Notes under the pieces: model-generated
Seen by the model: the letters and a program-made list of their open reading frames with translations, nothing else
Told to the model about the DNA's origin: nothing
Databases searched by the model: none
Program-made: the position numbers and the translations under genes
In this document: positions 11,443 to 24,991 of the stretch, in pieces
Position numbering within the stretch: position 1 is the stretch's first letter
How the letters are laid out: every line of letters starts with the position of its first letter
Assembly (NCBI GenBank): GCA_000320605.2
Contig: KB445817.1
Span: 78,834-142,833, forward strand
From: Gelatoporia subvermispora B
Lineage: Eukaryota > Basidiomycota > Agaricomycetes > Polyporales > Gelatoporiaceae
DNA: 64,000 bases
Direction of reading: 5' to 3'

Positions 11443-14400
11443 TCAACCGCGGAGTGCTTCCGCAGTCTGGAACGTGCTGAAGTCATTGCTCACGTAGCTT
11501 GACATGCCGTCGTTTGCGTTCGGTGACTCGGGCCACGTATACCTGGAGTAACAATTAGGAAAATAAGTGCACAAAAAGCGCCACACGTACCCGGGCATCA
11601 GCATTCCTGTCCAGTAAGAGGGATTCTGCAGCACCATCAACGGGCCCAGAGTTTCCTCGACGGAGGCGCCGTTGGCTGAAAATTGATAGGGGTCGAAAAC
11701 AGCGGTTTCCGGCTGATAAGACGTGTCGGTCAACATCGATTCCGAGGTCGAGGCCGGAGTGGTATCCATCGCAAACTGTGTCGCGCCGAAGTTGTCCTGG
11801 AGGCTGCCTTGCGCAGGCGCAGGCGGATATACTCCTGGAGAGACATTCATTGACGTGCTCGGAGATGCCTGAGTCGGTAAGGGTTCAGCAACGACAGTCT
11901 GCGGCTGTTGTCCAGGAGGGGGCGGCGGCTGATTCTGACGAGAGCCGGAGCTAACGTCGTATCTATGTTTGGACAAGAGTGTAGTGAGGAAGCGAGCATG
12001 GAGCTTGGGGGTATGGCGCTCGTCTATAGCAATATCCGGAGAGTTGAGCGTCTGGATCAACTGTCCTATTATGTCGAAAATCTCCGTCTTCTGCTCTCCG
12101 GTGATGTACATCGCGATTTCAGGACGCATGAGCTGTCGACAATATTGTCAGGAAACGGGTATACAGAGATGATAGAAGGGAATGCACCTTCAACAGGAAC
12201 GCGGACGCAAAAGATGCAAATACGAAAGGACCTAGAAGGGACTCAGTAGAAGTTCTATTTATATCGCAACGGAGCTTTATACCATCCGGGGAGTATCGCA
12301 AGTATCCGCTTGGAGCCAAAGATTCAATCATGGTGACAATGACCGACTTCGCGCATTCGAAGGACTGCGATATGATCAGTACCCATATTCGTCCAACACA
12401 TTTCTGATCCGTGTAGATCTACCTTGTTCAGGAATATCGTGTCATTCGCTTGGAACCCGCGACGGAAAGCGTGTTGGAAGCCAAACGAATACATGACGAG
12501 TCGTGAGTAGTTGGTAAAACTACATTACTGCGTAAGTACATGAACTATGTCGACGGGGGTGTGGAAGACTCACAAAGGCAATAACGAAGCGCGGAAGCGA
12601 CATGCTGGGTCTGTGCAGATAGGAGCTTTCATCAGGTCAAACGAACTCTCAGTACAAATGACGCTCACCGGTCATATCCGAGTCTTCGCGGAATCGCCGG
12701 GTCCACTCCTCGAAATACTCAGTCACTTGCTCATCGAAGCGCAGTGTAACCGCGCGGAAGTCGAGATTCTAGATCTTATCAATAGCCGTCCACGAAAGGA
12801 GTATATAACGCCGGGCGCCTACCTGATTTAGCCCCGTTGGCGAGTTCGGGTCTGAAAACACCTCATCATGGAATTTCGCCATGATGCGCAGTTGTGCAGT
12901 ATAGGCACACAGGCCGATGTCGAACTATACCAGGTCTCAAGTCAAGATAGACACTAACACACAAGACGTTGTTAAGTCGTACTGGATGATTGAGGCGTGA
13001 TTTCTTGTACCAGTCTGCGGAATGACGGACAGTGCTAGCGGAAATACTACTTTAGCGCGGGGACAGAAAAGATGTAGATGTCACCCACTAATTTTCCCTG
13101 ATGGTAGAGGGCTTGCCGTACTGTGTAGCCGAAGACCGGTCGAGGTTGTAGCAAATCAGCCATAACCGAGTTTGATTCCAAATCTCGCGCTTGTGCTGCT
13201 CATTCTTCGGCTGCACAGTGGATATTTGGTGCAAGTTCAGATCCGTCGCAATGCTAAAGATAGTCTTGGCATCCTTCTTATTTCATCAGTCACACACCAC
13301 ATACCGTATGGCAAGGCCGGTGTACAACCAGCTCCGATCCTCTTCCCATCTCCGCGCAGGCACGGAGTAGATACTCATCAGGATGTAGGCTTGCGCAAGC
13401 TCCACGGACTTCCATCCATTCAGTAAACCCTCGGCCGCGGCATGCTTAGCGAAATGCATGGCTATGGGATAAATCTCCGACTTTTCTGTGTAATAGCGGG
13501 ACGACACCGCACAAACTGCGTACATGTGAGTGTTGGTACTGTAACCAGACACGCTGACCATACTCACCGACGGTGAAAAGGAACGGACACCTGGCGAAGG
13601 TAGACGCGGGGGTGTGAAGCTCGCGATCGAGCAAAGAAACGTGCGGCTAAAGAGGGGAGTCAGGGCTCCAGCATCACTTCACGCGCAAATCGCTTACATT
13701 GAGATGCGTGTAGAAGCTGCGTTCACACGTCAGTAAAACGTCAAGGGGGTGAGTAAGGGCACGCACATTTCGAACAATTTGTCCACATCAGCCGGCGTCA
13801 CCAGTCCGTGAACCAAGATTTCCGGGGGACTATGGGTCTCTATCAAAGACGCCCTTATGCCAAGGTCAAATGCCGGTCCTACGGGGAATCAGAATCGTCG
13901 CAGCGCCTGCAGCATCAAACATACCAGGCATAAAGTACGTCTCATTTGCAAACCCCTGAAAATATCATCATTCAGTGTCCACTCCACAGCTAACTCAAGT
14001 GGCACACTCACGACGTCATTGTCGTCGCTGCTCTCCTGTTCGCCTGCGATTACCTGCGGTTTCTTGTTTTTCTTGCTTGGCTTCGAGTTTGAATTCGTCA
14101 AGGCAAGGTCGGCAAGCAGGCCAAGCGGGACGGCAGGGTCCGGCATCGAGTAAGGCTGCTCCCCTCCAACCTCCGGCGAACCAGCCTCGCCTGTCCCATC
14201 CTCCGCTGCAGCGCTAGTCCCAGGGACCGCTTGCGAGTCATAGTCTTCCTCCTCGTCTGACTCCTCAAGGTCTATGGCCGTACGCACACGAGAGCTAAGA
14301 TGGAAGGCTGAGGGTCCTCCGGACATGCCGGCGCCTTGTACGCTCGCCTGCAGGCGATCCAACCATGCGATCACATCGCGGTTGTTCACGTCCGTGGGTG

Positions 14401-17400
14401 AGGTGGCGGAGCGGTACGCGGCGATCGAGAGCGGCGTCGCAAGGTACGGATTGTGCAACTGGACGAGGCACGTGATTGACGATGCGCGACGAAATCAGGA
14501 CGAAGTCGGAAAGGCGGGAACATCAGAGAACGGGTCAGTATGAAATATAGCGGCGTACGTACTTGTTTCAGCAAAGACTCAATGATAGCATTCTTCTGAC
14601 GGATCTGCGCAAGCAGATATTCGCGTTTGCTGCAACAAGTTAGGCAAAGCACGTCAGTGTCAGTCACACTTGGACGAGCAAGCAATGTCTCCTCGGCAAC
14701 CGGATCATCCACGGCGACGATATCACGATTCTCTGCTTGGGACATAGGGATGGATATGGACGTGGATATAGATGTACTCGGGCCAAAACGCAGCAAAATT
14801 CTTCGAAGGCAAATGCGAGTCGGACCCAAGCAGCCTCCGACGCTTATGAACGCGCTTGCACGCGCTCATGCGGGTCGATTGCCCCGTGTCTGCACACGCT
14901 ACGTCGTGCCAGGCGCTGGAATGGTAGCCCAGCTCAGCTCTCATCCCCGCCGTAGGCACTCCTCTGCCACGGACCATAGGCATGCATCCCAGGAACGGTA
15001 GAAGCGCTCGCGCAGCCAGGCGTAGACGCCGGATGGGGGAGATCGCAGAGGCGATATCATAACAGCGGAGACAAACTCACTTCGGCGCATTGCGCGGCTT
15101 GCGGCCCTCGACGATGCACGGATGTCCGCTGCCCCTGCAGCGTTTGCACGTGTTCTCGCCTTGGGGAAACTCGCACTTCATCTGCAGTGCGCGGGTCCGA
15201 TTCGGGAGACGCGTGACAGGTCGTCGTCCGAATTGTCATGGAGGCGCAAATCGACCCGGGGGTTGGAAGGAGCGAGTTGAATGGAGATCGCGAAAGGATG
15301 GGAAAGAATAATCGCGCCGGACAAGTATAAGCAAGGGGACGAACGCGGAGGAGGCGCACGGCACAGCCACCAGGTAAAAACGTCCGCCGGAGACGCACAT
15401 CGAGCCATATCGGGAAGGGTCAGCACCGCCGCAGCACGAAAGTATTCGCCGGAGCGCGAAGGCGCAAGACATGCAGGGAACGAGGACATCACATGAACGC
15501 GGACCCCGTCAACGGGAAAGAATATAGGAAAAAGAATGGTGAGTTTGGAATTCATTGACAAGATAATTAAGGGGGCGGCGCACCTTCAATTTCTTGCAGT
15601 GCCTGCAAGCACCCGGACTGCACGGTACGTATGTCAGAGATTGCACGATATCTGAGTGAAAACGTATGGAAGATCGAAACAAGTTTTGTGGTGGCAATGA
15701 GCGCACCCGATTTTGTCGCGGGTGCGATGATTGGAAGATGGGATAGAGCTGGACGATGATGAGGAACAAAAAAGACACACGACTCACAGACGACTCGGAA
15801 GATGATGCCTCCCGCTCGGGTCATGCACGGTCACGTTCAGCTCTATTCCGCCTTGGCTCATCATGCCGTACGACGGGCCATCATCATCGCTAGCAGTCTC
15901 GCTGTCGCCGACGTCGACACGTGGGCGTTTCGTCCCGCCGCGCCCTCCTCTGCCGCGCCCACGGCCGGCCGCGGAGGCAGACGCGGTACGAGACGTCTGC
16001 ATGGGCGGCGAGGGTCGGGGTGGAGACGCGCGCTGATGCATGGGCTGCTGGGTCTGCACACGAAGCTGGCCCTGGCCGTCCTCGCTGATCCATTCGGTCG
16101 GCCCGCCCGGCGACGCACTCGAGGGCAGCGTTGTCGCGTCAGAGCCGGGGGTGTGTACCCAGGTCTCTTGATTGGGCGGAGCCTGCGCGGGGTCGTACGC
16201 GTTGAGCAAGCCCTCCTGCTGGAACGTCTGTTGGGGGTACGTCCACGTGTGCTGTTGGTTCCCATAAGGAGTAGCTGTTGCGGGAGTGTTGGGAGGTACA
16301 AAGACGGCGGAGTTGGGCGTCTGAAGGGGTGACGTGTACTGCTGCTGGTTTGATTGCTGCTGCATCTGGTTGTCCATCTGTCCGAACACGCCCTCCTGCG
16401 TAGCTTGACCAGCCCCATTGAGCATGTTGGCCTGCTGGACTTCAGCATTGTTATTGAATATGGGCACACCGCGCCTGGAGATGCGCGGGAGGGAGAGCTG
16501 CGGGTGCGGGCGCGAGCGGGCCAGCTGCTGCTGATGGTAGTGAAGATGCTGCATCGCGTCGAGTTCGTGCGGGGCGGTGCCAGAAGAGTTGAAGGAAGAG
16601 GGCTGGACAAACTTGTACTGATTCTGCGGCTGCTGGGGCTGGGCCTGGATGACAGGCTGGCTTTGCGACAGACTCGACGGCGCCGGAGCGTTGTGGCTCG
16701 ACGCGAGGGCGGCTGCTTGCTGCTGCGCCGTCAGGACCGCGAGCTGGTGCTGGGGTACCTGCATAGCGGCGACGGCAGGGTCTACGTAGTACGGCGGAGC
16801 AAAGGGGTTTGGCTGGGAGGGGTGAGAGAATGAATCGACCCACTGCTGGTAGAGCTGCTGCTCGTTGACCGTCTGCGGCTGATCAGACGCGAAGAACATG
16901 GGCGGAGGCGCGCCGATCATCGAGGTGGAAGGAGCGGGTTGCTGATGGGAGGGCGGCTGAGCGTGATGCGCTGATTGTGAGTGAGGCTGGGGCGCGAGCG
17001 CCGGCTGGGAGGGACTCGGATTGGAAACTGGGCTAGTTCGCGACGTGTTTTGCCAAGGGACGCCTGGAACGACACCTGGAGAGGGCGGTCAGGACTGAAG
17101 AAGGTGTGTCGTGGATGTGCGAAGGGCGCGGAGAGGACGGACGTACCAGGCTCGCGGACGGCCTTTTCAGTGGCGGGGGCGGAGGACCCTGAGGGCGGCG
17201 GTCAGCGAAGCGAGAAGGCGGCGCCGGCACAAAGTGACCAGTGACGGCGGTGGGGAGACTGGGGGTACGTACTGGAGGCAGGACCTGAGTGGGAGGTCGG
17301 AGCAGAGGACTGTACAGGATCGAATCCTGGGCCTTGAGCTGGACGGAGGGGATCAGCGCCGGAGGGGACGCTGGCCGGTGCGACGGATAGATGCGGCGAC

Positions 17401-17402
17401 AT
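11443..17402 (-). CDS. PriB-like Zn(2)-Cys(6) transcription factor (1,293 aa, 22 exons)
   Basis: Nuclear DNA-binding regulator. Exons in order: 17273-17402, 17147-17188, 15788-17075, 15584-15617, 15081-15181, 14563-14629, 14012-14458, 13925-13955, 13767-13878, 13698-13716, 13568-13646, 13305-13515, 13089-13253, 12983-13034, 12823-12924, 12669-12768, 12574-12610, 12423-12519, 12283-12364, 12188-12231, 11591-12132, 11443-11542. They sum to 3,882 nt with every phase closing. The first third is Pro/Gln-rich. The zinc cluster is CRHCKKLK + MKCEFPQGENTCKRC + RGSGHPC (C-x2-C-x6-C-x8-C-x2-C-x6-C), followed by KREYLLAQIRQK, a short dimerisation helix. The fungal transcription factor domain follows (YFMPGPAFDLGIRASLIE, VTPADVDKLFEM, LWLICYNLDRSSATQYGKPS, HDEVFSDPNSPTGLNQ, NYSRLVMYSFGFQHAFRRG). 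The family includes Lentinula edodes PriB, a fruiting-associated protein; that link is from memory of the family. Target genes unknown. Confidence 0.92.
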
Positions 17403-20400
17403 GCACTCGATGCAGAACTTCCAGAACGGAGCACACGGCAGAGGAACGCCACAGTGCGCCGGGGGATCCCAACCTCACTTGCTGCGTGCGGACGTGAGAG
17501 TGGTACAATGGCACAGAGCGAGCGGGAGATACCAAGTCTGCTGTCACCTGCGAAGTCTAGATTGTGATGGACAAATCAGAGCTCTGATGTGGATGAACCT
17601 CCTTGGGCCATGCACTTTCTGGGTCGAAGAAGGTCACAGTCCGCGATGCTTTTCAATTGCGACGTCCGGTGAACGCGGTCGGACAAAGCGTCGAGCTGGA
17701 TAGGAGCCTCCGCGGTCCTCCTTCTTGTGACACGCGCAGTCGAGCCGCGAGGGGTCGTCTCGGAGGCGGGAAAGTCGTCCAGAAACGAAACTTTGCGATT
17801 GCCAGTGGATGGGAGAGGAAATGCCCATCTCCGCCCGGGCCAGGCAAAGATAGACTGAGCGCTCGGCACTGTGCGCGACGTCAAGAACGCTCTTGAGAGC
17901 GACCCCGCACGGCGCACAGGCCCGGCGTCTTCTGGTCGCGTGTCTTGTCTCCTCACCGACGAATGGAAGTCATCCTACCCGCATCCTTCTCTTCGCACAT
18001 GTTTCCTCCTGTTCGCTCTCTTTCCGGATCCTGCATATTCTGTCTAAACCCGCGGGCGGACGCTCCTACCCCGGCTCTTGCTCAAGGCTCGCGGGTACGG
18101 CCTCGCCTCACCTACCCTTCTGTGGCTGTCCGGCGACCACGATATCTCAGCCTAAGGCCCATATTCTACTTCCTGGGGCTATGCGCGAAGGCCGATGAGA
18201 CTGGAACGACACAGCCCCTCTACCGCCTGCCTACCTCCCCCTAACACAAAAGCTGTCTACCACGCTGCCGGGCGGTGTTCGTCGCTCGGAACCGTCAAAT
18301 TGGGAAGCACTACAGCCCTCATGGGGCTTCGACGTACCGTGGAAACTCTCTCCATCACACGATCACAAGAACAAAGCGATTCATCGCCGCAAGCATACAC
18401 ATGCACTATCGCTTTCCTGTGCGCCCACGAAGAGAGCTGGTTTTCGGGTTTGCAGTGTCTTGTCCATCATTTACTAGTTGCCTGCTTGCAGCTCCATCGC
18501 GGCTTGAGTTGGCATCGTCGCACTATGCTCGGACTGCGAGGTGGCTCTACATCAGTCAGTACTGAAACCTTGACGAATGATATGGGGCCGAACGCGAGCT
18601 AATCATTTCAATGGTGTCACCTTGGCCCGCCACCGCCGCTGCCGGGATTCTCATTTCTGCTGCGACGACGTCGGGCGTTGGTCAAGGACAGAACAACGTC
18701 GGTCAAACCCAGAATAGTGCCGCCCGCCGCCGTTCCGGTTGATAACACTGCCTTATTCGTCGATGCCGCGATCCTGCAAGATCCGACTTAGACGTCTTCT
18801 TCGGTGGAGGTACGATACATGCATCGAGGTTCCGGGCCCAGACAGTTAATTTCGCACTTGTCGCGTCACAGGTTAACGTTAGCCAACCTCGCATACGACG
18901 CAGTACGAGCTCCGGACGGCGGCGTCACCTTGCGCGTTCGCCTGTACAATTGTCTTGTGGGGTAACACATGATGGTGGTATCTTGTCGCTGCGACCCGCC
19001 GAGGTGTTCGGAAAGCGTCGTCTCCTCGGTTACTAACGAACCGAGATACCCGACACTGCCGGAGCATCTGGACAGTACAATGGACACGGCCCGTCAGTCC
19101 AGCATCATCAAGAAGCACGAGCGAGGATGGGCCGTATGCAGGGATTGGCGGCATCGTAGCGCTGGCGTTCCCCCACCGAAGAGCCCTTGGAATGGACTGT
19201 ATCGAAGCAATCATGACGACGCGGTAGCCCACCTCCGATATTCCAAATGCGAAGTCAGACTCCTCTGTGAGTGACTGCGGACGTCCTCTACGATCGATCG
19301 TACGGCAGTATAACCGCATACTGGAGAAGTCAGGCTGGTCCGCCGACTCCGAGTCCAAGGTCAGCAAGTTGTCATCAGCACGATCGAACGCAAATTGATG
19401 CTAACGGCAGCTGTTCTCGCCGGCCAATTTCATAGACGCAGTCTTATGACCGTCGGAGACGCGGAATGACAGCAAGACGCGTGTTCTCCGGAGGCCGGTG
19501 ATTAGTTATGAAGACCGAATACGATAATGGAACTCACCAAACCGAAATGGAGTTTCGGAGATGGAGGCTCGAAGAAGATGCTCTGGACGTGGTTCGCGTC
19601 TCCGGCATGCGGACACTATGCGCTTTTCCCGATGACCTGTGCAGGCACGTCTTCGGCGTACCTTCGCGACCGCTTCCTGGCCAACCTCGTTCTGCGAACA
19701 TCGGTGCACTCACCGGCGTCCGCTCTCGGGAATCCCGCTTGCACCTTCGTCGGGCGCGGCCAGGCCTGGTCATTTGAGTATATGCGCGCGATTTGTGTTG
19801 CCCGAGCACAACAGGTGCACGTACGGATCAAATTAGCCGAACGCGGATCGAAGGTAGCTCGGGCGGCGAAGTGTCCGTCAACACAGCCCCGAGTGCGTCG
19901 CTCGAGAGAGGTTGGGGAAGGAGACTGAGCGGATCGCGCACGTACACCCACGGCTCTCGCTGTTATATACCTTTCTCGTCGCTGTTCGATCGTGGGCAGG
20001 CCCTCGTCTTATGATGTCAAAAAGGTCAAATGATGTCAGCCCGACGTGGCTGGCCAAGGGCATATGACGACAGCGAACGGACGACTGCAGAAGCTGCTCG
20101 TAGCTGATTCCGAAAAGAAGCACGGTTGGCATGCGCGTCAGGCGCGTCGGCCCGACGTCCGTGGGTGCCCCCGCCCGACGCTTGCCCGTTTTGGAAGGCT
20201 CGTTTGACACTTTGATCACGTGATTGGGCGGAGGTCGCGGTTTGCGTATCGATCTATGGGAACCCGCCGTCCACGTTCGTCCGAAGGATGAGTTAGGAGA
20301 CCACGACCGTAGCGGAAAGTATACACGGTGTCATAGTGACTTTTTCCATACCCAACGCTGCAGCGTCGTGACGGTAGCTACGGGAGGCTTCCCTACGCGG

Positions 20401-20776
20401 GGACATGGTGTCGACGTACAAATTCATGGTGCTGGCCTAGTTCGATCGGACCTCCAACAAAGGTGAGCACACACATCGGCCCCTTCGCGTGTATGAGCAA
20501 TGCAGCCCTACGCCACTATAGGCTGATCTATCTGGAAGTAGGTCTTCATGTGAAGTTCTCTGCCTCGGCGTTGCCCCTACCATCCCCGAGGCATTAACAT
20601 ATACGGCACGCGTGCGGTGCATATGCGGCCTCTGTCTACAGCGGATGATTCATCTTCGGCGTAGCTGACCAACAACCAACATATCAACATAGTCTGGGAC
20701 AAGTGACGGGTGTATTTATACAAGGGCTGACGCAGAAGGGTCCTTAGGACCTTGCTAGGTACACCCCCGGTCCAGT
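17403..20776. other. 3.4-kb interval without a recognised gene
   Basis: Upstream of the divergent PriB-like (minus) and NmrA-like (plus) genes. Several GC-rich frames of 60 to 135 codons occur on both strands around 17.4-18.6 kb and 19.5-20.2 kb, but none shows a domain, consistent splice partners or codon bias. The size of the interval would suit a large regulatory region for a developmental transcription factor, which is inference. A long non-coding transcript or an unrecognised lineage-specific gene cannot be excluded. Confidence 0.4.
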
Positions 20777-22026
20777 ATGTCGACTGCATCCTGTCTCGGC
20801 AAGAAGCTCATTCTCGTGATTGGCGCGACCGGAGCTCAAGGACTTGCTGTCATCGATAGCCTGCTAGCGCCAGGCGAAGATGGCTCGCCGTCACCATATG
20901 CCATTCGTGCGGTGACGCGCGATCCCCTCAGCCGCCGAGCGCAGGAGCTTAAGAGCAAAGGCGTGGAAGTTGTCAAGGGCAAGCAGATCATTCTCATATC
21001 TCCTCGATCTCCTCTCTGACGCAGCCAATCTAGGCGCTTTCGATGATTTTCCGTCTATGTACTCTGCATTTCGTGGCGTCTACGGAGCATTCGTGAATAC
21101 AGACGGCTTCACGGTCGGAGAGGAGAAGGAGACCTGGGTAGGCCTCAGGCTGTTCGAGATCGCCAAGGAAGTCAAGACCGTGCGCCACTATGTGTACAGT
21201 GGGTTGGACTACGCTTTGAAGGTACGCGCTAGTCCCTGATTGCTTTACATTGTCCTGATCTAGAAGCCGTATCATTGCAAGAAAGGGAACTACGATGCCA
21301 AGTACCATTTTGGACATACCGACGGCAAAGCACGCGTCGCGGAGTTCATGAGGTCCCAGCCAAGCATAGCGAGCGACAGCGACATGTCCTGGAGTGTGGT
21401 GACGACCACCCCGTATATGGACATGCTACTTACAGTACGTGATATCCATTTCTATGATTGGATAAACTGACGATGTCGGACTACAGCACATGTTCGGTCC
21501 ATGGAAGAAGCGCGAAGACGGGACCTTCGTCTTTGCGACACCCATCGGCAACGGTCAAGTCCCCATGATCGCACTCTCCGACATTGGCTTTTTCGCCAGA
21601 TACACTTTCGACAACCGCGAGGCCACCTCTGCGCAAGAGCTCGAGATCACCAGCGACATGGTCGGCTGGGAGTATCTCGTTGAGACGTTCCGCAAGGTCA
21701 CCGGACAGAAGGCCGAAGTCAAGTATCTCTCTTACGACGAATGGTGCCGGTATCTCAACAATGTCGATCACCCGGTCGCCAATGAGAAGACTGTAGGCGA
21801 TGGGTCGACTTCCTGGAGAGAGAACTTCAGGGCGTGGTGGACCGTATGGCGCGACGGCATATTCAAGAGGGACATGGACTGGATCCGCAAGGTCAATCCG
21901 CACACTCACAGCTTGGAAGCGTGGATGAGGGAGAAAGGGTACACTGGAGAGCTGACCGCGCTGATGAAGAACGCCGAGGACGGGAAGAGCGCAAGGCTCA
22001 ACTCGAGCCGTGTTGCACAGCTGTGA
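20777..22026 (+). CDS. NmrA-like / atypical short-chain dehydrogenase (369 aa)
   Basis: NAD(P)-binding Rossmann protein of the NmrA family. Exons 20777-20978, 21025-21221, 21264-21434 and 21487-22026; phases close. The dinucleotide motif is at residues 13-25 (LVIGATGAQGLAVI, GxxGxxG). AIRAVTRD is the position that discriminates NADP from NAD in this family, with an Arg that favours NADP. FRGVYGAFVNTD and VYSGLDYA match the family core, and YDAKYHFGHTDGKARVAEFM resembles the region around the degenerate Tyr-x3-Lys site. The C-terminal half (QVPMIALSDIGFFARYTFDN) fits the substrate lobe. Relatives act as redox-sensing transcription co-regulators or as reductases; which applies here is not visible. 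Intron 1 starts with GC rather than GT (GCAAGC). Confidence 0.85.
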
Positions 22027-22598
22027 TCCGGTTCCTATGCCAGCATGATATTCGGGATGGTAATGTACACTAGCTACAAGTCAGCGCAAGAGAGAATCCT
22101 GTTCGTATTTGGTACTTGTCCAGTTCAAGTGTTGGCATGGACGCTGTACCCCTGGGTCCGAAAGAGAGACACTCAGACTTGTTCGGGATCTACAGCATAC
22201 CACGCGACTCTCGGCCCTCGCCGCACGGCCGCATCGCACTCTAGAATCCACTTGTTACCCACCCCGGAGTACCTCCACGAGTTGCGAACGATCGTCGTCG
22301 CTACCCATTCGCCATCGAGGGACCTAAATTTCTTCGCAATCTGGCCCGCCTCCTGGTACTGTGTGGGTAGCAGGTTTTCGAATAGATTTTGCCGAGTCGC
22401 ATCCTGTACGAGGGTGTGAACGTCCGATTTGGCGTGCTTGGAGTAGCATGCCGCTGGCAAGAGCCTGGAAAGATGCATCGCAATGCAGAAACGGGCGAAG
22501 GCCCGTCCGACGCTCTCCTTACGTGGTGTTTTGCCTTGCGCTGATAGTTCACTTCGAATGAAGAATGATGTCTGGGATAGGAGCCTGCGGATGACTGC
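22027..22598. other. Convergent 3' interval
   Basis: Lies between the 3' ends of the NmrA-like gene (plus) and the DUF6535 gene (minus). Short overlapping frames only; no recognised feature. Confidence 0.35.
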
Positions 22599-24093
22599 TC
22601 ACGGATTCGTCATTTGTCTGTGTGAGACGCCGATTCGATACGCACATTGATGATTGACAGGTCCGATAGCAGGTGCATTGTCTTCAATCATGGAAGGCGT
22701 CCACCAGCAACTTTGATGAACATCCGCGAGCAACGTGCTTATCAAAGCGATTTGTGACTGACTATCTTGCATGACTCTTGCGCCTAGCTGAACGCCGTTG
22801 ACGATGACCTCAGATGCGAGGTGATCATCGAGGTTGTCCATGATGAACTTGCTACATATCCTGTAGAACTTTGCAAGCGTCATGTCCGTCAGTCTCGGCA
22901 TCAGGCTGACCATGGCCTTTGCTAGCGTGCGCTTCGTCGCGGGAGAAGTCATTGGGACAACCTCCATTATACTTTCCAGCTGACACAGAACGAAACATAT
23001 GTCTTCTTCGGCTCTGGACAAGTAAGGTGCAACCACCTCCACGAAGAAGGATTCATCCATCAGCAGCGCACCGGCGCAGGAGAGTACGTTGGTTCTCAGC
23101 CAATTCATCAGCGACTTATCGTTCTCCATATTAACCTGTTCTCGGGAAACCCAAGTTCCCCGAGGGTGTGATGCCTTAGGTTCCTGACGACCGAATACAT
23201 CAGCTTTGATGCGCCCAAAGTGACCAGGCATACCTTTTCTCCTTCACCTGGCGTTCCCTGTAGAAGATAATGACGAGCGCTTGAGTGGAATGGTCTAAAT
23301 CGCAGTTTGCAGATAGAAGAAAACAGGAATTAGAAGATAGAGCGCCCTTGCTCAACGAGCCACAAGGCTAGGAAAGCATGTGGCGCATTATATGGATAGA
23401 GTGGCTGAAATATGGGGGCAACCGTGACGAACACCGAGAATACAGTCAGAACTGCGACAAGTACCGTCGTGACGCCTGCCACAGTGTCGTTTAATGTCCA
23501 CAGAAGCATAACCAGTCCGAAAAGGAACAAAAAAAGTGCTGTTTGCAGGAGGATAGGAAGGGTCCCGAGGATCTCTGGTACGTGCCAGGGCACGAAGCCC
23601 TTGTCGTATCGAAGGCAATGTACTAGCGCACTATGTCTCGGATCTGGCGAGGAAGAGCTGACGTAGTTGGTGAGCCATTGCCTGGCCAAGAGTCCAATCG
23701 TGGCAGCTGACAGGCTGAGAACAAGGCTTGAAAACCAACAAATGTTGATCCAAACTACGACGGCGGGTGGTTGAAAATTGTCTTGTTGAACAGTGGGAGG
23801 AGGTGCAACGCTTGCGTTTCCGCCGACACGTGTTATTTGTTCGAGAATCTGAAGTAGAATCTGGGTGTTTGGATCCGGAGTAGGTGGAGGAGGGGCTTGG
23901 AGCAACGAATAGCTTTCTACATTAAAGGCTGTCAGGACCGTCGAAAATAAGCCAGCCTAGATGAAATCAGGGTCATGGATACGACACTCGGATGTAAAAT
24001 GCTTACGAAAACGAGCATGGTGTCAATCTCTTCTTTCTCTGCCTTCACCATGTCTTCGTCGTGTGCCCTAAGACGCTTCGCGCACTCGGTCAT
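22599..24093 (-). CDS. DUF6535 multi-pass membrane protein, gene model partly unresolved
   Basis: Integral membrane protein of the basidiomycete DUF6535 family (PF20153); function unknown. Exon 1 (24007-24093 or further 5') gives TECAKRLRAHDEDMVKAEKE, and a 50-nt intron leads to AGLFSTVLTAFNVESYSLLQ in exon 2 (23330-23956), the hallmark start of the domain. Exon 2 continues with three more hydrophobic helices: ICWFSSLVLSLSAATIGLLA with the conserved RQWL after it, ILLQTALFLFLFGLVMLLWT, and VTTVLVAVLTVFSVFVTVAP. The frame stops at 23330, yet a second frame at 22599-23231 (MENDKSLMNWLRTN, SRAEEDICFVLCQLESIMEV) looks like the C-terminal region usual for this family, so an intron near 23,230-23,340 is likely. 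I could not fix its borders. The 5' end is also uncertain: residues upstream of the ATG at 24093 may come from another exon. Confidence 0.65.
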
Positions 24094-24162
24094 TGCAGTA
24101 CCGGCGTTATGGCTCGACGAGGTTTCTGCTCGATCACTCTTGACGCCATTCAAGTGCGACAA

Positions 24163-24991
24163 GTTGCAGCAGCAAGAATGCGCCTCGTGTCTAGCAGTGC
24201 CGGTCGGTGGACAACCGCAAGCTGGTTTGTGGGTAGGGCTATTCTCCTAGAGACATATTGATACAAATATCAACATCAGTGCAAGTTCATCAAGCTTCTT
24301 AAGACTACGTCGTGGCTCACATATGGGGCCTTTTGCGGAATGGCAGATTGTAAGGAGCTTGGTGTTGAGTCGTCCAACTAGATAAAGGATCACGTAAGTT
24401 CGATAAATGTCGACTACTTTGACGAGGTAAATGTTGCCTCCGTCGACTCGAAATTCTTTGAGTGCAGCTCTTCTTGAGGTCGTATTTCATTGGCCATATG
24501 TCAGGAAGCAGTTTGTGGGAGATCGAATGCACCAGCCCACAGTATAAAAGGGGGACCTTTTCTGCGTTCTATGTCGAAAATGCAGTTCTCGAACATGAAC
24601 TTGCATGCAAGAACTGGCCATTACGTCACGTATTTGGTATCGGGCAGGCACAGCTACGACGGAAAACGGTAGTATTTGTTTAGAACTGATGGGGAGAAGA
24701 TAACAACTTCCATAAACTAGTATTACGCTTGCAGAAGGAGGAACATGATACGTTTGCCAAACTCGTCGGTACCCTGTGGGAGTGTACGCCGCTCCGCCAA
24801 GCACGGGTAGAAGCAGCACGAATGACAATGAGGGAGAAAATTCGATAATGACGGCTTGTGAGAACGGCGGACCTAGACATTCTGGTGACGTTTTCGGGTA
24901 TATCTGCTGATAAAGCCTCCCTGCACGATGACGCTTCCGACTGTGAAGAAGGCTTCAAAATAGAACAAGTTCCTGAATGGAGATTAGGTGT
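24163..24991. other. Unassigned interval
   Basis: Minus-strand frames at 24487-24828 and 24680-24994 are partly hydrophobic and could be remains of a membrane protein gene, but frames shift and no family could be assigned. A plus frame at 24462-24683 is probably their shadow. Confidence 0.3.

Noticed and set aside
15802..16332. Plus-strand frames of 159 to 176 codons opposite the transcription factor
   Set aside because: Shadows of the Gln/Pro-rich exon 3 of the PriB-like gene.
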